DNA from: Hyphomicrobiaceae bacterium
GTDB taxonomy: Bacteria > Pseudomonadota > Alphaproteobacteria > Rhizobiales > Hyphomicrobiaceae
Length of the DNA stretch: 64,000 bases
Direction: 5' to 3'
NCBI GenBank assembly: GCA_002919265.1
Contig: PKEY01000070.1
Coordinates: forward strand, 1-64,000
The notes beneath the pieces are model-generated. The model had not been told where the DNA came from. It saw nothing but the letters and a program-made list of their open reading frames with translations, and did not search any database. Every line of letters begins with the position of its first letter. Position 1 is the first letter of the stretch. Position numbers and translations under genes: made by a program. Of the stretch, positions 38,682 through 48,288 are shown piece by piece.

Positions 38682-39403
38682 TGTTGGGGCTGAAGCCGGA
38701 GCGTTTCGATCTCGGTGAGTTTATGACGCAGCCGATTACGCTGTGTGGCAAGTCATTCCTGGCGGACCAGTCGGGGGCGCTTTACTGGCCAGTCGAAAAA
38801 ACGCTCATCGTCGCCGATCTGCATTTGGAAAAGGGCTCCGCCCACGCCAGTCGCGGTACGTTTCTGCCGCCTTACGATACACGCCAGACGTTGCTCCGCC
38901 TGGCCGAGGTCATCGACCGTCTCGAATCTGAAACCGTCATCGCTTTGGGTGACAGCTTCCATGATGGCGGCGCGGCTGAACGCCTTTGCGATGAGGATTT
39001 GCAGATCCTGAAAATTATTCAGGAGGATCGGCGCTGGATCTGGATCACGGGCAACCATGATCCTTCGATCCCGGAGGAATTCGGTGGCCAGCGTTTCGAG
39101 GAGTTTGATCTTGGCGGGATCAAGTTGCGGCATGAGCCACGGCCCGGCGGCATCACGCACGAGATCGCGGGCCACATGCACCCCGCCGCGCGCATTTCCA
39201 TCCACGGCACGTCAATCCGGCGGCCATGCTTCGTCGGTAATGGTTTGCGCCTGATCCTTCCTGCCTTTGGCGCGTATACGGGGGGCCTGAACGTCCTCGA
39301 TGACGCTTTCCTCCCCTATTTCGGGAATGACGGCTTGAGTGTCTGGATCCGCGGTGAGGAGGGTCTCTACCCCATTGCGACGCGACTACTGCGGCGCGAC
39401 TGA
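38681..39403 (+). CDS. pdeM: Ligase-associated DNA damage response endonuclease PdeM
   Basis: A 240-residue metallophosphoesterase with ADLHLEKGS, ALGDSFHDGG, ITGNHDPS and IAGHMHPAARIS motifs that bind two metal ions, as in the PdeM family. The ATG at 38681 overlaps the helicase stop and has GAGGG upstream; ATG 38723 is an alternative. It should nick DNA in a repair pathway together with the helicase. Confidence 0.88.
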   Translation: MLGLKPERFDLGEFMTQPITLCGKSFLADQSGALYWPVEKTLIVADLHLEKGSAHASRGTFLPPYDTRQTLLRLAEVIDRLESETVIALGDSFHDGGAAERLCDEDLQILKIIQEDRRWIWITGNHDPSIPEEFGGQRFEEFDLGGIKLRHEPRPGGITHEIAGHMHPAARISIHGTSIRRPCFVGNGLRLILPAFGAYTGGLNVLDDAFLPYFGNDGLSVWIRGEEGLYPIATRLLRRD

Positions 39404-39420
39404 TCTGTGGTACCTGATAC

Positions 39421-40767
39421 TTAGGCAGCCGCCCGAATTTCCTGATCTACCAGCGCCTTGAGAAGCTCCGCGTATTCGTCGACGAACGATACAAGCACGT
39501 TTCTGAGCGTCTGCCGGTGTGCATCCGTCATCGGCAAGGACTGGTAGAAGTCCCCTCGACTGGCAATCGCTACACCGTTGAGCAGCGCATACATATGGAA
39601 AAACTGCCCAACGCGCCGGCTCGTGGGCGTGACGTCTGCCGCCGTCCGAATTCCGTTCGGTGAAAGATGCATGGTGAACAGCGAGCCCTGGCCGGTGAAG
39701 CGCAGAGGCACCTTGCGCGCGACCATTTCATCGTTCAACCGAACACGGAAGGCTTCACACTCCACGAGGAATGCGTCGGCCCGCTCCGGCGTGAATACGC
39801 GCGTCAAGCCGGCGAGACCTGCCGCCATCGAACAGACATTGTTGTTGAAGGTGCCCGCGTGTCGGAAAGCGTCGGGGCGGTGCGGATCAAATCGGTCCAT
39901 GATGTCAGCCCGGCCACCGAATGCGCCGGAGGACAGCCCGCCTCCGAGATATTTCCCGAGGGTCGTCAGATCCGGCGTCAATCCGATCTGCCCCTGAATG
40001 CCGCCCGCTCCGCAACGTGAGGTCTTTACCTCATCGAAAATGAGAAGAGCACCAACCTTCGCCGTCTCCTCACGCAGCATTTCAAGGAAGCTTCTTTCCG
40101 CCGGAATGTTACCGGCCGCTCCGAGGATCGGCTCGACGATGACGCAGGCGAGATCGTCCTTGTGCGCCTGGATCAGGCTGCGCGTCGCCTCATAATCGTT
40201 GTAAGGCGCGATGACGTAGTCGAAAGGAATGTTGATTGGATTGCCGCCCTTGGAAAAAACCAGCACGCCACCGTGATAGGCGCCGTCGAATACGAGGATC
40301 TTGGACCGCCCAGTAACCTGGCGCGCGGTTACAAGCGCCAGAATATTGGCCTCGGTTCCCGAATTACAAAAACGTAGCCGTTCCATGCTCGGGAAGCGCG
40401 CCTGAACGGCCTCCGCAAGCCGGGCCTCGAGAACATTCGGCGCTGCCAAAACGATGCCGCACTCGAGCGCCTCGATAATCGCCTGCTTGATAATCGGATC
40501 GGAATGCCCGTAAAGGCCGGCGGAAAATTCGCCCACAAAGTCGATGTAGGTGTGCCCATCGAGGTCCCGCACCTCGGCGCCCTGGCCCGAAACCATCGTG
40601 AGCGGGAACGGCTCATAGAAGAGAACGGAGCGCGTGTTACCTCCGGGCAAGGCTCGCGCTGCCTCCTGAGAGGCCTTGAGGCTCAGTGGATTACGTTTTG
40701 CGAATTCCTGTTTGAGCCCCGAGAACGCTTTCTCGAGCTGCTCCAACCGATGATTGCTGAGGGTCAT
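39421..40767 (-). CDS. Class III aminotransferase, beta-amino-acid type
   Basis: A 448-residue PLP enzyme of the GSA/class III family. Motifs: GGNTRSVLFYEPFPLT, FCNSGTEANILAL, FDGAYHGG, IFDEVKTSR and TLGKYLGGG, which carries the PLP lysine. From memory, the GGNTRSVLFY, GTEAN and GTFNNNV segments resemble beta-phenylalanine/beta-amino-acid transaminases from Variovorax and Mesorhizobium more than glutamate-1-semialdehyde mutase. It is the last gene of the hyuA operon, 37 bases after CoA transferase subunit B. It likely turns a beta-amino acid into a beta-keto acid. Alternative: another omega- or GSA-type transaminase. Confidence 0.75.
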   Translation of the reverse strand: MTLSNHRLEQLEKAFSGLKQEFAKRNPLSLKASQEAARALPGGNTRSVLFYEPFPLTMVSGQGAEVRDLDGHTYIDFVGEFSAGLYGHSDPIIKQAIIEALECGIVLAAPNVLEARLAEAVQARFPSMERLRFCNSGTEANILALVTARQVTGRSKILVFDGAYHGGVLVFSKGGNPINIPFDYVIAPYNDYEATRSLIQAHKDDLACVIVEPILGAAGNIPAERSFLEMLREETAKVGALLIFDEVKTSRCGAGGIQGQIGLTPDLTTLGKYLGGGLSSGAFGGRADIMDRFDPHRPDAFRHAGTFNNNVCSMAAGLAGLTRVFTPERADAFLVECEAFRVRLNDEMVARKVPLRFTGQGSLFTMHLSPNGIRTAADVTPTSRRVGQFFHMYALLNGVAIASRGDFYQSLPMTDAHRQTLRNVLVSFVDEYAELLKALVDQEIRAAA

Positions 40768-40804
40768 TGCGCTCCTGGGAGACCTTCGAAATTGGCCGGG
40801 CAGA

Positions 40805-41494
40805 CTAGCCGAGTGCTGGAGACTCTATCGTTTTCAGATTGGGGTCGATGTCCAGCGGCCCTTCTGTCGCTGCACGGACCGTCTCGACGTCCAAACCCGC
40901 AGCAATCTCGCGCATGATGAAGCGCCCGTCAGTCACGTCGAACACGCCGTAGTTGGTGAAGACGCGGGAAACAACGCCTGCGCCCGTGAGCGGATAGGTG
41001 CACCGCTTCAGCAGTTTCGGCTCGCCCTTCCGCGTCGTGTGCTCGGTTATGATGAAAACCTGCTTTACGCCCGCGACGAGATCCATCGCGCCACCCACTG
41101 CGGGCACGCCACCTTCGCCCGTCGACCAGTTCGCCAAGTCACCGTTGGCCGCGACCTGCAAGGCACCCAGGATCGAAATGTCGAGATGCCCGCCGCGGAT
41201 CATGGCGAAGCTGTCAGCGTGATGGAAGAAGCAGGCGCCGGGCAGCAGCGTGATCGGCTTCTTACCGGCGTTGATCAGCTCGGGATCTTCCTCGCCGGGC
41301 TTGGGCGGTGGCCCGAAGCCCAGTACGCCGTTCTCGGAGTGATAGATAACCTCGCGCCCCTCGGGCACGAAACGCGCCACCATCTCAGGAATGCCGATGC
41401 CAAGGTTCACATGGGCGCCATCGGGAATGTCCTGCGCAGCCCGCCACGCCATCGCCTCCCGGGAGAGGCCCAACGCTTCGGTTTTCGTGCTCAT
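40805..41494 (-). CDS. 3-oxoacid-type CoA transferase subunit B
   Basis: A 229-residue beta subunit of the family I CoA transferases, with the catalytic glutamate in SENGVLGFGPPP (about residue 47) and GGHLDISILGALQV. It transfers CoA from succinyl- or acetyl-CoA to a 3-oxoacid. It overlaps subunit A by four bases. In this operon it would activate the keto acid produced by the downstream aminotransferase. Confidence 0.9.
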   Translation of the reverse strand: MSTKTEALGLSREAMAWRAAQDIPDGAHVNLGIGIPEMVARFVPEGREVIYHSENGVLGFGPPPKPGEEDPELINAGKKPITLLPGACFFHHADSFAMIRGGHLDISILGALQVAANGDLANWSTGEGGVPAVGGAMDLVAGVKQVFIITEHTTRKGEPKLLKRCTYPLTGAGVVSRVFTNYGVFDVTDGRFIMREIAAGLDVETVRAATEGPLDIDPNLKTIESPALG

Positions 41495-42201
41495 GGATAG
41501 CGCACTCCCTCCGCCACCAGCTTCGACTCCTGAGCCGGGTTCGGAACGTGAACGACACGGTCGACGAAGATGCCGGGGGTCACGACCACTTCAGGGTCGA
41601 TTTCGCCGGCGGCAACGAAATGACGGACCTGCACGATCGTCGTCTTCGCCGCCATGCACATGATCGGCCCAAAATTCCGTGCCGTCTTGTTGTAGACCAG
41701 ATTGCCGAGCCGATCTCCGCGTTCGGCTTTCACCAGCGCAAAATCAGCGGTCAGCCCATATTCCAGAACGTGCGGCCGCCCGTTGAACTCCCGTACCTCC
41801 TTGCCCTCCGCCAGCGGCGTGCCGGCCGCAGTCGGCGTATAGAATGCCGGGATGCCGGCGCCGCCGGCCCGAATGCGCTCCGCGAGCGTCCCCTGCGGCA
41901 CCAGCTCGAGCTCGATGCGCCCCTCCCTGTAGAGTTGCTGGAAGACCTCGGAGTTCGAGGAGCGTGGGTAAGAGCAGATCACCTTGCGGACCCGCCCGGC
42001 GGCGATCAGCGCGGCAAGGCCAACGAAGCCGTTTCCAGCGTTGTTATTGATGACGACGAGGTCGCGAGCGCCCTGGTCGATGAGAGCATGAATGAGCTCG
42101 ATCGGGCTTCCCGCCTCCCCGAAGCCGCTGATCATCACGGTTGAGCCGTCCCGAATATCGGCTACAGCCTCAGCAACGCTCGCGACTTGCTTATTGATCA
42201 T
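41491..42201 (-). CDS. 3-oxoacid/3-oxoadipate-type CoA transferase subunit A
   Basis: A 236-residue alpha subunit with the glycine-rich MISGFGEAGSPIELIHALID start, INNNAGNGFVGLAALI and TPAGT-like segment TPTAAGTPLAEGKE. The sequence is close in style to PcaI of 3-oxoadipate metabolism, but no other pca genes are present. It forms the active heteromer with the downstream subunit B. Confidence 0.9.
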   Translation of the reverse strand: MINKQVASVAEAVADIRDGSTVMISGFGEAGSPIELIHALIDQGARDLVVINNNAGNGFVGLAALIAAGRVRKVICSYPRSSNSEVFQQLYREGRIELELVPQGTLAERIRAGGAGIPAFYTPTAAGTPLAEGKEVREFNGRPHVLEYGLTADFALVKAERGDRLGNLVYNKTARNFGPIMCMAAKTTIVQVRHFVAAGEIDPEVVVTPGIFVDRVVHVPNPAQESKLVAEGVRYP

Positions 42202-42297
42202 GATGGGCTTGCCCTAACCACTGCGATGCCCTGCTTCTTCCGATATCGAAGCTCGCCGGCTCCTGCAACGTATGCTTTCCCGAGAACTGCATAGCTC

Positions 42298-43965
42298 TCA
42301 AGTCTGATCCGCAGCCGGCGGGTTCGACGGATCGGGATAGTATCCCCGAATCCGGTCGCGCTCGATGAGCACAGGATCGCGCTCTGCTGGGTCTCCATAG
42401 CCGCCACCGCCAGGCGTCTCGACCTCGATCCAGTCGCCCGGCTTCAGCACGAAGCCCTCGCCCTTCGAGATATGCTCGGGCTGCACGATTTTGCCGCCCT
42501 GGCAAATCCTGATGACGTTCGGTGCTCCCGGTTTGCCGCCGAGTATACCCGGCGGCCCGAACCGCCCATGCTCCATAAGGAAAGAGGCTTTGCCCTCACC
42601 CCGCAGGATACGCGCCCGATAGCGGACACCGAAACCGCCGCGATACTTCCCGGCGCCACCAGAGCCTTCGCGCAGTGAGAATTCGTCGAAGATTATCGGA
42701 TAACGCTGCTCGAGAATTTCAACCGGCTGCGATTTCGAAATGCCGATCGTGGAGCAGCCGTTACTGATGCCGTCACCCCTCCACCAACCGCCGTAACCGC
42801 CGCCGGAGAAGTAATACATGATGTAATGGCGCTTCTCTTCTGGATCATAGCCGCCGATGCTGATGTTTCCGCTCGTGCCGGCGGGCGCAGCGAACAATCG
42901 ATCCGGAATGGCCTCGGCGAGCGCGAGGAACACGGCTTCCATGATCCGCTGCGAAACCTCGGCAGCGCAGCCGGCCACGGGGCGCGGATATTCGGCGTAC
43001 AGGAAGGTTCCACGCGGCTCTTTCACGTGTATTGGCGCGAAGCAACCCGAATTCATCGGCACATCCGGGAAGATGTGCTTCATCGCGCCGTACACGGCCG
43101 AAAGCGTCGTCGCCCAGACGGAATTGAGCGGCCCGGCGCATGGGGGGCTCGACTTCGAAAAGTCGAAGGTGATGTCCGAACCTTTGACGGTCACCTCAAG
43201 ACGAACCTCGAGCGGCTCATTCACCACGCCGTCGCTATCCAGATAGGCAACGCTAGAATATGTGCCGTCCGGAATAGTCTCGATATGTGCGCGCATCATT
43301 TTCTCGGAACGGCGGCGCAACTCCGCGATGGCCTCCTCAACTGTTTCCTTTCCGTAGCGGTCGAGCAATGCCGTCAACCGCCGTGCGCCGGCTTCCAACG
43401 CGCCGAGATGGGCCTTGATGTCGCCAATCCGCTCGTCTGCTACGCGGATGTTGGCGAGCACAAGGCTCAAAATCTCCTTGTCGATTTCCCCGCGCCGGCA
43501 AAGCTTAACCGGCGGAATGCGCAGGCCTTCCTGATGAATTTCCGTTGCCGTACTGTTGAAACCGCCAGGCACCATGCCGCCCGTGTCCGGCCAGTGTCCT
43601 GTGTTCGAGAGATAGCACCAGTGCTCACCACGATAATAAAACGGCCGCACCATTTTCACGTCCATGAGGTGCGTGCCGCCGAAATAAGGATCGTTGACAA
43701 GGATGACGTCGCCGTCGTCCAGGTCATTGCGCGCCTGGATGACCGAGCGCGTCGTCTCCTGCATGACACCGATGAAAATCGGCAGGGCGAGCTCGCCCTG
43801 GGCAATCATCGAGCCATCTTCGAGCGCGTAAATGCCGTTTGAACGGTCAAATGCTTCCGAAATGACGGGAGAAAATGCCGTCTTCTCATGGACGAGGTCC
43901 ATTTCGGTGCAGACCTGCTGCAGGCCCTTTTCGATGACGGTCAGAAGTACGGGATCCATTGCCAT
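42298..43965 (-). CDS. hyuB: Hydantoinase/oxoprolinase family subunit B (HyuB)
   Basis: A 555-residue HyuB-type protein (DPVLLTVIEKGLQQVCTEMD, then ALPIFIGVMQ and DLDDGDVILVNDPYFGGTHL, and a C-terminal GYGGWWRGDG, VETPGGGGYGDP). Together with HyuA it forms ATP-dependent amidohydrolases that open 5-oxoproline, N-methylhydantoin or lactam rings, or related carboxylases. It lies 19 bases after hyuA. Confidence 0.9.
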   Translation of the reverse strand: MAMDPVLLTVIEKGLQQVCTEMDLVHEKTAFSPVISEAFDRSNGIYALEDGSMIAQGELALPIFIGVMQETTRSVIQARNDLDDGDVILVNDPYFGGTHLMDVKMVRPFYYRGEHWCYLSNTGHWPDTGGMVPGGFNSTATEIHQEGLRIPPVKLCRRGEIDKEILSLVLANIRVADERIGDIKAHLGALEAGARRLTALLDRYGKETVEEAIAELRRRSEKMMRAHIETIPDGTYSSVAYLDSDGVVNEPLEVRLEVTVKGSDITFDFSKSSPPCAGPLNSVWATTLSAVYGAMKHIFPDVPMNSGCFAPIHVKEPRGTFLYAEYPRPVAGCAAEVSQRIMEAVFLALAEAIPDRLFAAPAGTSGNISIGGYDPEEKRHYIMYYFSGGGYGGWWRGDGISNGCSTIGISKSQPVEILEQRYPIIFDEFSLREGSGGAGKYRGGFGVRYRARILRGEGKASFLMEHGRFGPPGILGGKPGAPNVIRICQGGKIVQPEHISKGEGFVLKPGDWIEVETPGGGGYGDPAERDPVLIERDRIRGYYPDPSNPPAADQT

Positions 43966-43984
43966 TTTCGTTTCCCTTCAGCCC

Positions 43985-46036
43985 TCAACCTGCAGCGTTG
44001 AAGCCGTTCACCTCGATGAGGATATTGCCAAAGTCGTCGACGCGGCAGCGCGCGCCGGGGTCGACGACCAGCGTTGCATCCATCTGTTCGACGATGGCAG
44101 GCCCCTCGAACTGCGCTCCCGCCGGGAGAAGATCACGGCGATAGATGTCAGTTTCAACCCACTCGCCGTTGAAATAGACCTTGCGCCTTCCAGTACGCGC
44201 CTCGTTTACGTCGGTCGTGACTTGTGGGCGGAACAACGACAGATCGATACGCTCACGCACTCCAATGACGGTCGTACGGACGTTCACCAGCATAGGTGAC
44301 ATCTCTGCGAGCGAAATTCCAAACCTGTCGATGTAATGCTGGGCAAATCGCTCACCGACCTTTTGCGGATCAAAGCCTGGGCTTTCCACGGGAAGGCGGA
44401 TGACGTGCGATTGCCCGCGGTAAAGAAGGTCCGCCTCGTGCCGAGTGACGATTTCCTTTACCTCGACTTTCTCGCGGGCAAGAAGCGCACGCCCCTCTTC
44501 AACCTGCCGCGCGAAAATACTGTCGATCTCCTTCGGATCGAGCGAGGCGAGCGGCAAGTTCACCGTCTGCACGAAATCGTGCCGCACGTCGGCCAGGATG
44601 CAGCCGAGAGCAGAGGTCAATCCCGGGAAACGAGGTACTAGCACGTGGGGAATGCCCAGCTCGCGCGCAATCGCCACCGCATGCAAAGGTCCAGCGCCAC
44701 CGAAAGGCATCAGCGCAAAATCACGCGGATTATGCCCTTTTTCAATGGAAATCAGACGGATTGCACCGGCGAGCTCATTTACGGCAATGTCGAGAATTGC
44801 GGCTGCGCTCGCGACGACATCAAGGCCGAGATGCCGACCGATTTTTTCCTCGAGAATGGACGCAATTTTGTCGAGCGGTGCCGGCGCGTCCGAGCCGGTG
44901 ATAGACGTCGGGTTGATGCGCCCTAGCAAAAGATTGGCATCCGTAATCGTTGGCTCTGTGCCCCCGCGACCATAGCCGATCGGTCCCGGAAATGAGCCAG
45001 CGCTCTCCGGCCCGACGCGCAACATGCCTGCGGCGTCGATGCGCGCAATGCTGCCACCGCCCGCACCGACCGTGCTCATGTCGATCATCGGGATGCGGAG
45101 GGGCACACCGTAGGCGAGATCCTTTTCAGCGGTGATAACCGGCTCTCCGTTGACGATCACGGCTACGTCGTAGCTGGTCCCGCCCATGTCGCCAGTGATG
45201 ATATTGGGGAAGCCAGCCGCCTTGGCGATTGCAGAGGCCGCCAGCACACCGCCTGCCGGCCCCGACATCACGGTATGCACCGCGTGCTCGCCAACCACGG
45301 AGGCAGCCATCATGCCGCCGTTGGCCTGCATCACCAGCAATTCTTTGCGGAAACCCTTCTTGGCGAGCTCGTCGGCGACGCGCTCGATATAGCGCGCCAC
45401 AATCGGCCGAATAGCGCCGTGAATGGCGGCCGTGGAGCCACGCTCAAATTCCCGCATTTCACGGATGATTTCATGGCCGGCAACGACATTCTTGTTCGGC
45501 CACAGACTGCGGACAATTTCAGCGCAACGCTTTTCGTGGGTGTCGTTTGCGTAAGAGTGCAGGAAATGAATGACGACGGACTCGACATCCATTTCCAGCA
45601 GCTTTTTCACCGCCGCACGGACGTCATCTTCGTTCAGCGGCTCTACGACCCGTCCGGCGGCATCCATACGCTCGCGCACCTCGAGACGCAGCTCGCGCGG
45701 AATGAGCGCCTCGAAGGTACCCGAAAGACCGTAAGCGTAGGGCCGCGTGCGACGGCCAAGTTCAAGTACGTCCCGAAAGCCGCGAGTGGTAATCAGACCG
45801 CAACGCGCGCCCTTGCGCTCGAGAACGGCGTTAGTACCTGCCGTCGTGCCGTGAACCAGCCAGTCGATGGCCTCGAAATCCACTCCGAGCTCGGCCAGCC
45901 CCTGCATGAAGCCGCGGGCGCGATCGTCGACGGTTGTCGGAACCTTGGCGACCCGGAATTCGCGGCGCTCCGTGTCGATCATGAGAAAGTCGGTAAAGGT
46001 TCCTCCGACATCAACGCCGATGCTGATGTTGCTCAC
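43985..46036 (-). CDS. hyuA: Hydantoinase/oxoprolinase family subunit A (HyuA)
   Basis: A 683-residue HyuA-type ATP-binding subunit with the ASKHA-like start ISIGVDVGGTFTDFLMID, VHGTTAGTNAVLERKG, GDMGGTSYDVAVI and FGGAGPLHAVAIARELGI. It phosphorylates or activates the amide in the ring substrate for hydrolysis with HyuB. The GTG at 46036 has GGAGG upstream; the ORF-track ATG is upstream of it without a site. It is the first gene of the hyuAB-CoA transferase-aminotransferase operon and is divergent from an IclR regulator. Confidence 0.9.
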   Translation of the reverse strand: MSNISIGVDVGGTFTDFLMIDTERREFRVAKVPTTVDDRARGFMQGLAELGVDFEAIDWLVHGTTAGTNAVLERKGARCGLITTRGFRDVLELGRRTRPYAYGLSGTFEALIPRELRLEVRERMDAAGRVVEPLNEDDVRAAVKKLLEMDVESVVIHFLHSYANDTHEKRCAEIVRSLWPNKNVVAGHEIIREMREFERGSTAAIHGAIRPIVARYIERVADELAKKGFRKELLVMQANGGMMAASVVGEHAVHTVMSGPAGGVLAASAIAKAAGFPNIITGDMGGTSYDVAVIVNGEPVITAEKDLAYGVPLRIPMIDMSTVGAGGGSIARIDAAGMLRVGPESAGSFPGPIGYGRGGTEPTITDANLLLGRINPTSITGSDAPAPLDKIASILEEKIGRHLGLDVVASAAAILDIAVNELAGAIRLISIEKGHNPRDFALMPFGGAGPLHAVAIARELGIPHVLVPRFPGLTSALGCILADVRHDFVQTVNLPLASLDPKEIDSIFARQVEEGRALLAREKVEVKEIVTRHEADLLYRGQSHVIRLPVESPGFDPQKVGERFAQHYIDRFGISLAEMSPMLVNVRTTVIGVRERIDLSLFRPQVTTDVNEARTGRRKVYFNGEWVETDIYRRDLLPAGAQFEGPAIVEQMDATLVVDPGARCRVDDFGNILIEVNGFNAAG

Positions 46037-46084
46037 TCTCGCCTCCGAGTCCGCGACTTCCGAATAGCATTGCATCAAAGACTT

Positions 46085-46125
46085 GAGTTTCGATTATTGA
46101 AACTCTATTCTGATTTTCGATAATA
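46085..46125. promoter_or_regulatory. Candidate IclR operator between hyuA and iclR
   Basis: A dyad GAGTTTC-N7-GAAACTC (46085-46105) overlaps TTTCGATTATT, and a second copy of this motif, TTTCGATAATA, follows at 46115-46125, 27 bases on. The region is the only AT-rich stretch between the divergent genes. A similar motif occurs upstream of the TRAP binding-protein gene. IclR control is inferred. Confidence 0.55.
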
Positions 46126-46188
46126 GACGCAGAGCCGGTCTGTTTGTCAACGGACTCGGGCGTCCTATGTCGTTGGGCGAAAGGACAA

Positions 46189-46974
46189 ATGCCGAAAAAA
46201 GATCTGCAGGACGACGAGCGCAAAAGCCCGTTTGAACGCTATTTGAGCATCATCGAGATTGTGGCGGCGGCGCACGACGGGCTGACGCTGACGGATATCG
46301 CTAAGATTGCGGATCTGCCCAAACCGACCGTTCACCGGCTGACGCGTGTCTTGCTCGATTCCGGCGCGCTTGTCGCCGAAGATCGGCGACAGAAGCAATT
46401 CCGCATAGGCCCGCGCATTTGGCGCGTGCTTTACCTCGGGTTTGAACCCGACAGCCTCGTTCGCTATGCGCAGATGGCCTGCGACGCCGCGGCCAGTCGC
46501 TTGAAAGAGACCTGCTACATTGTACGTTTGGGGCGCACCGATGTGCGCACTGTCGCACGCGCGACGCCGGACCAGGGCTATCGTCTGCATGTCTATCCGG
46601 GGTCCGACCTGCCGATTCACGCCGCCGCTTCTGCGAAAGCAATTATTGCTTTTCAGCCTGAAAAAGAGGTGATGCGTTACATTCGCGAGCCATTGCCGCG
46701 GTTTACACCATATACGAACACCGATGTTTCCGTGTTTCTCGCCGAACTGAAAAAGACGCGGAAACGCGGCTACGCGATTTGCGACCGCGAGATCGACGAA
46801 CACGTCATGGCCTACGCGGTGCCGGTCCATCTGCCGAACGCGGGCGTGCTGTTCAGCGTGGGTGTGACAGGTCCCTGTAGCCGACTGCTGCAACACCCCG
46901 TGGCGTTCTACATTGACGGCCTCAAGGAAGCAGCCGACCAGTTCGCGCGAGCCCTGCAGACCACTCAAAGGTGA
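46189..46974 (+). CDS. IclR-family transcriptional regulator
   Basis: A 261-residue protein with an N-terminal winged helix (LTLTDIAKIADLPKPTVHRLTR) and an IclR effector domain (GYRLHVYPGSDLPIHAAASAKA). The ATG at 46189 is preferred, with AAGGA upstream. Its divergent position next to hyuA and convergence with the TRAP genes suggest it controls both, usually as a repressor relieved by a pathway metabolite. Confidence 0.9.
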   Translation: MPKKDLQDDERKSPFERYLSIIEIVAAAHDGLTLTDIAKIADLPKPTVHRLTRVLLDSGALVAEDRRQKQFRIGPRIWRVLYLGFEPDSLVRYAQMACDAAASRLKETCYIVRLGRTDVRTVARATPDQGYRLHVYPGSDLPIHAAASAKAIIAFQPEKEVMRYIREPLPRFTPYTNTDVSVFLAELKKTRKRGYAICDREIDEHVMAYAVPVHLPNAGVLFSVGVTGPCSRLLQHPVAFYIDGLKEAADQFARALQTTQR

Positions 46975-46977
46975 GTT

Positions 46978-48285
46978 CTAAAACAGTGCTTTCGGCAGAA
47001 CCAGGACGATCTCGGGGAACGCGATACAAATACCGATCGCCACGATCATCAGCAAAATAAACGGCGTGACCGACTTATAGATGTCCCCGAGTGAAATATT
47101 GGGAGGAACGACACCCTTCAGATAAAAAAGGTTGTATCCAAACGGCGGTGTCAGAAAACCTATTTCCATATTGATAATAAACAGGATGCCGAACCAGACT
47201 GGATCGAAGCCCAATTTCAGAATAATTGGAACGAATACCGGGACAGTGATCATAATAATCCCAACTGTATCCAGCACCATCCCGAGCAGCAGCAAAATGA
47301 CCATCATCCCCACGAGAATGACGTAGCGGTTCACCTCGAGGCCAAGAACCATCCCCTCGATCAGACGCGCAGCTCCCATCGCCGTGTAGAAGGTCGACAA
47401 GGCGGACGCGCCAATGATGATCCAGAAGATGAGACAACTGAGGAGAAGCGTCTCATCACAGGCCTCACGGACCACCTTCCAGTTGAGCTTGCGTCGCACG
47501 CCGGCAGCGATAATCGCGCCCAGGGCGCCCACTGCAGCGGCCTCGGAAACACTGGCAAACCCGGTGAGCATGGAGCCCAGCACACCAATGACAAGCAGCA
47601 CCGGAAGGATGAGCCCTTTGCTCGCGACGAGCTTTTCGCGCCAGGTAAAGCGCTCAACCGCTGAGCCACCCACCATTTCCGGCTGAAGCAGGCCGCGTAC
47701 ATAAATGTAGATGGCAAAAAGAACAGCGATGAGCAGGCCCGGGAGAATACCGCCAGCATAAAGCTTGCCGATCGAGGTGCCGGCGACCAACCCGTAAATG
47801 ATCATCGTGACGCTCGGCGGAATAAGAATGCCAAGCGAACCGCCCGCAGCGATACAACCGAGCGCAATCCCCTTGTGGTAATTCCGAGCAAGCATTGCGG
47901 GGAGCGCCAGAAGCCCCATGGAAATGGTCGCCGCTCCCGAAATACCGGCCATGGCAGCGAAAATCGTGCAAATGGCGACCGTTCCAATGGCCAACCCACC
48001 GCGCACACCGCTGAAGAAGCGGTACATAGCCTCATACAGATCGTCCGCGATCTGCGAACGCTGCAGCATAGCTGCCATAAAGATGAACAGCGGAATACCC
48101 AGATACTCGAAGCTCGATGCGCTCGAGAAAGCCTTGATCGGTAGCATCGACAGCGCATTCGGGCTCCAAAATCCGTAGATCATCCCGACGGTGAGCCCCC
48201 CGAGCGCGATGGCGATCGGTGCCCCGATCGCCAGGCAGAGAAACATGCTGCCGAATAGGAGAGCGGTAACGAACACTGGGTCCAT
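46978..48285 (-). CDS. TRAP transporter large permease (DctM type)
   Basis: A 435-residue polytopic protein with roughly twelve helices, the DctM family ion-translocating subunit (FLCLAIGAPIAIALGGL at the start, GSLGILIPPSVTMIIYG in the middle). It imports an organic anion with sodium or proton symport. Its stop is three bases from the convergent iclR stop, and it starts three bases after the small permease. Confidence 0.93.
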   Translation of the reverse strand: MDPVFVTALLFGSMFLCLAIGAPIAIALGGLTVGMIYGFWSPNALSMLPIKAFSSASSFEYLGIPLFIFMAAMLQRSQIADDLYEAMYRFFSGVRGGLAIGTVAICTIFAAMAGISGAATISMGLLALPAMLARNYHKGIALGCIAAGGSLGILIPPSVTMIIYGLVAGTSIGKLYAGGILPGLLIAVLFAIYIYVRGLLQPEMVGGSAVERFTWREKLVASKGLILPVLLVIGVLGSMLTGFASVSEAAAVGALGAIIAAGVRRKLNWKVVREACDETLLLSCLIFWIIIGASALSTFYTAMGAARLIEGMVLGLEVNRYVILVGMMVILLLLGMVLDTVGIIMITVPVFVPIILKLGFDPVWFGILFIINMEIGFLTPPFGYNLFYLKGVVPPNISLGDIYKSVTPFILLMIVAIGICIAFPEIVLVLPKALF

Positions 48286-48288
48286 GTC

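Noticed and set aside
42826-43842. 338-residue plus-strand ORF
   Set aside because: Antisense to hyuB; the translation is Arg/His-rich without motifs, typical of a shadow frame in GC-rich DNA.
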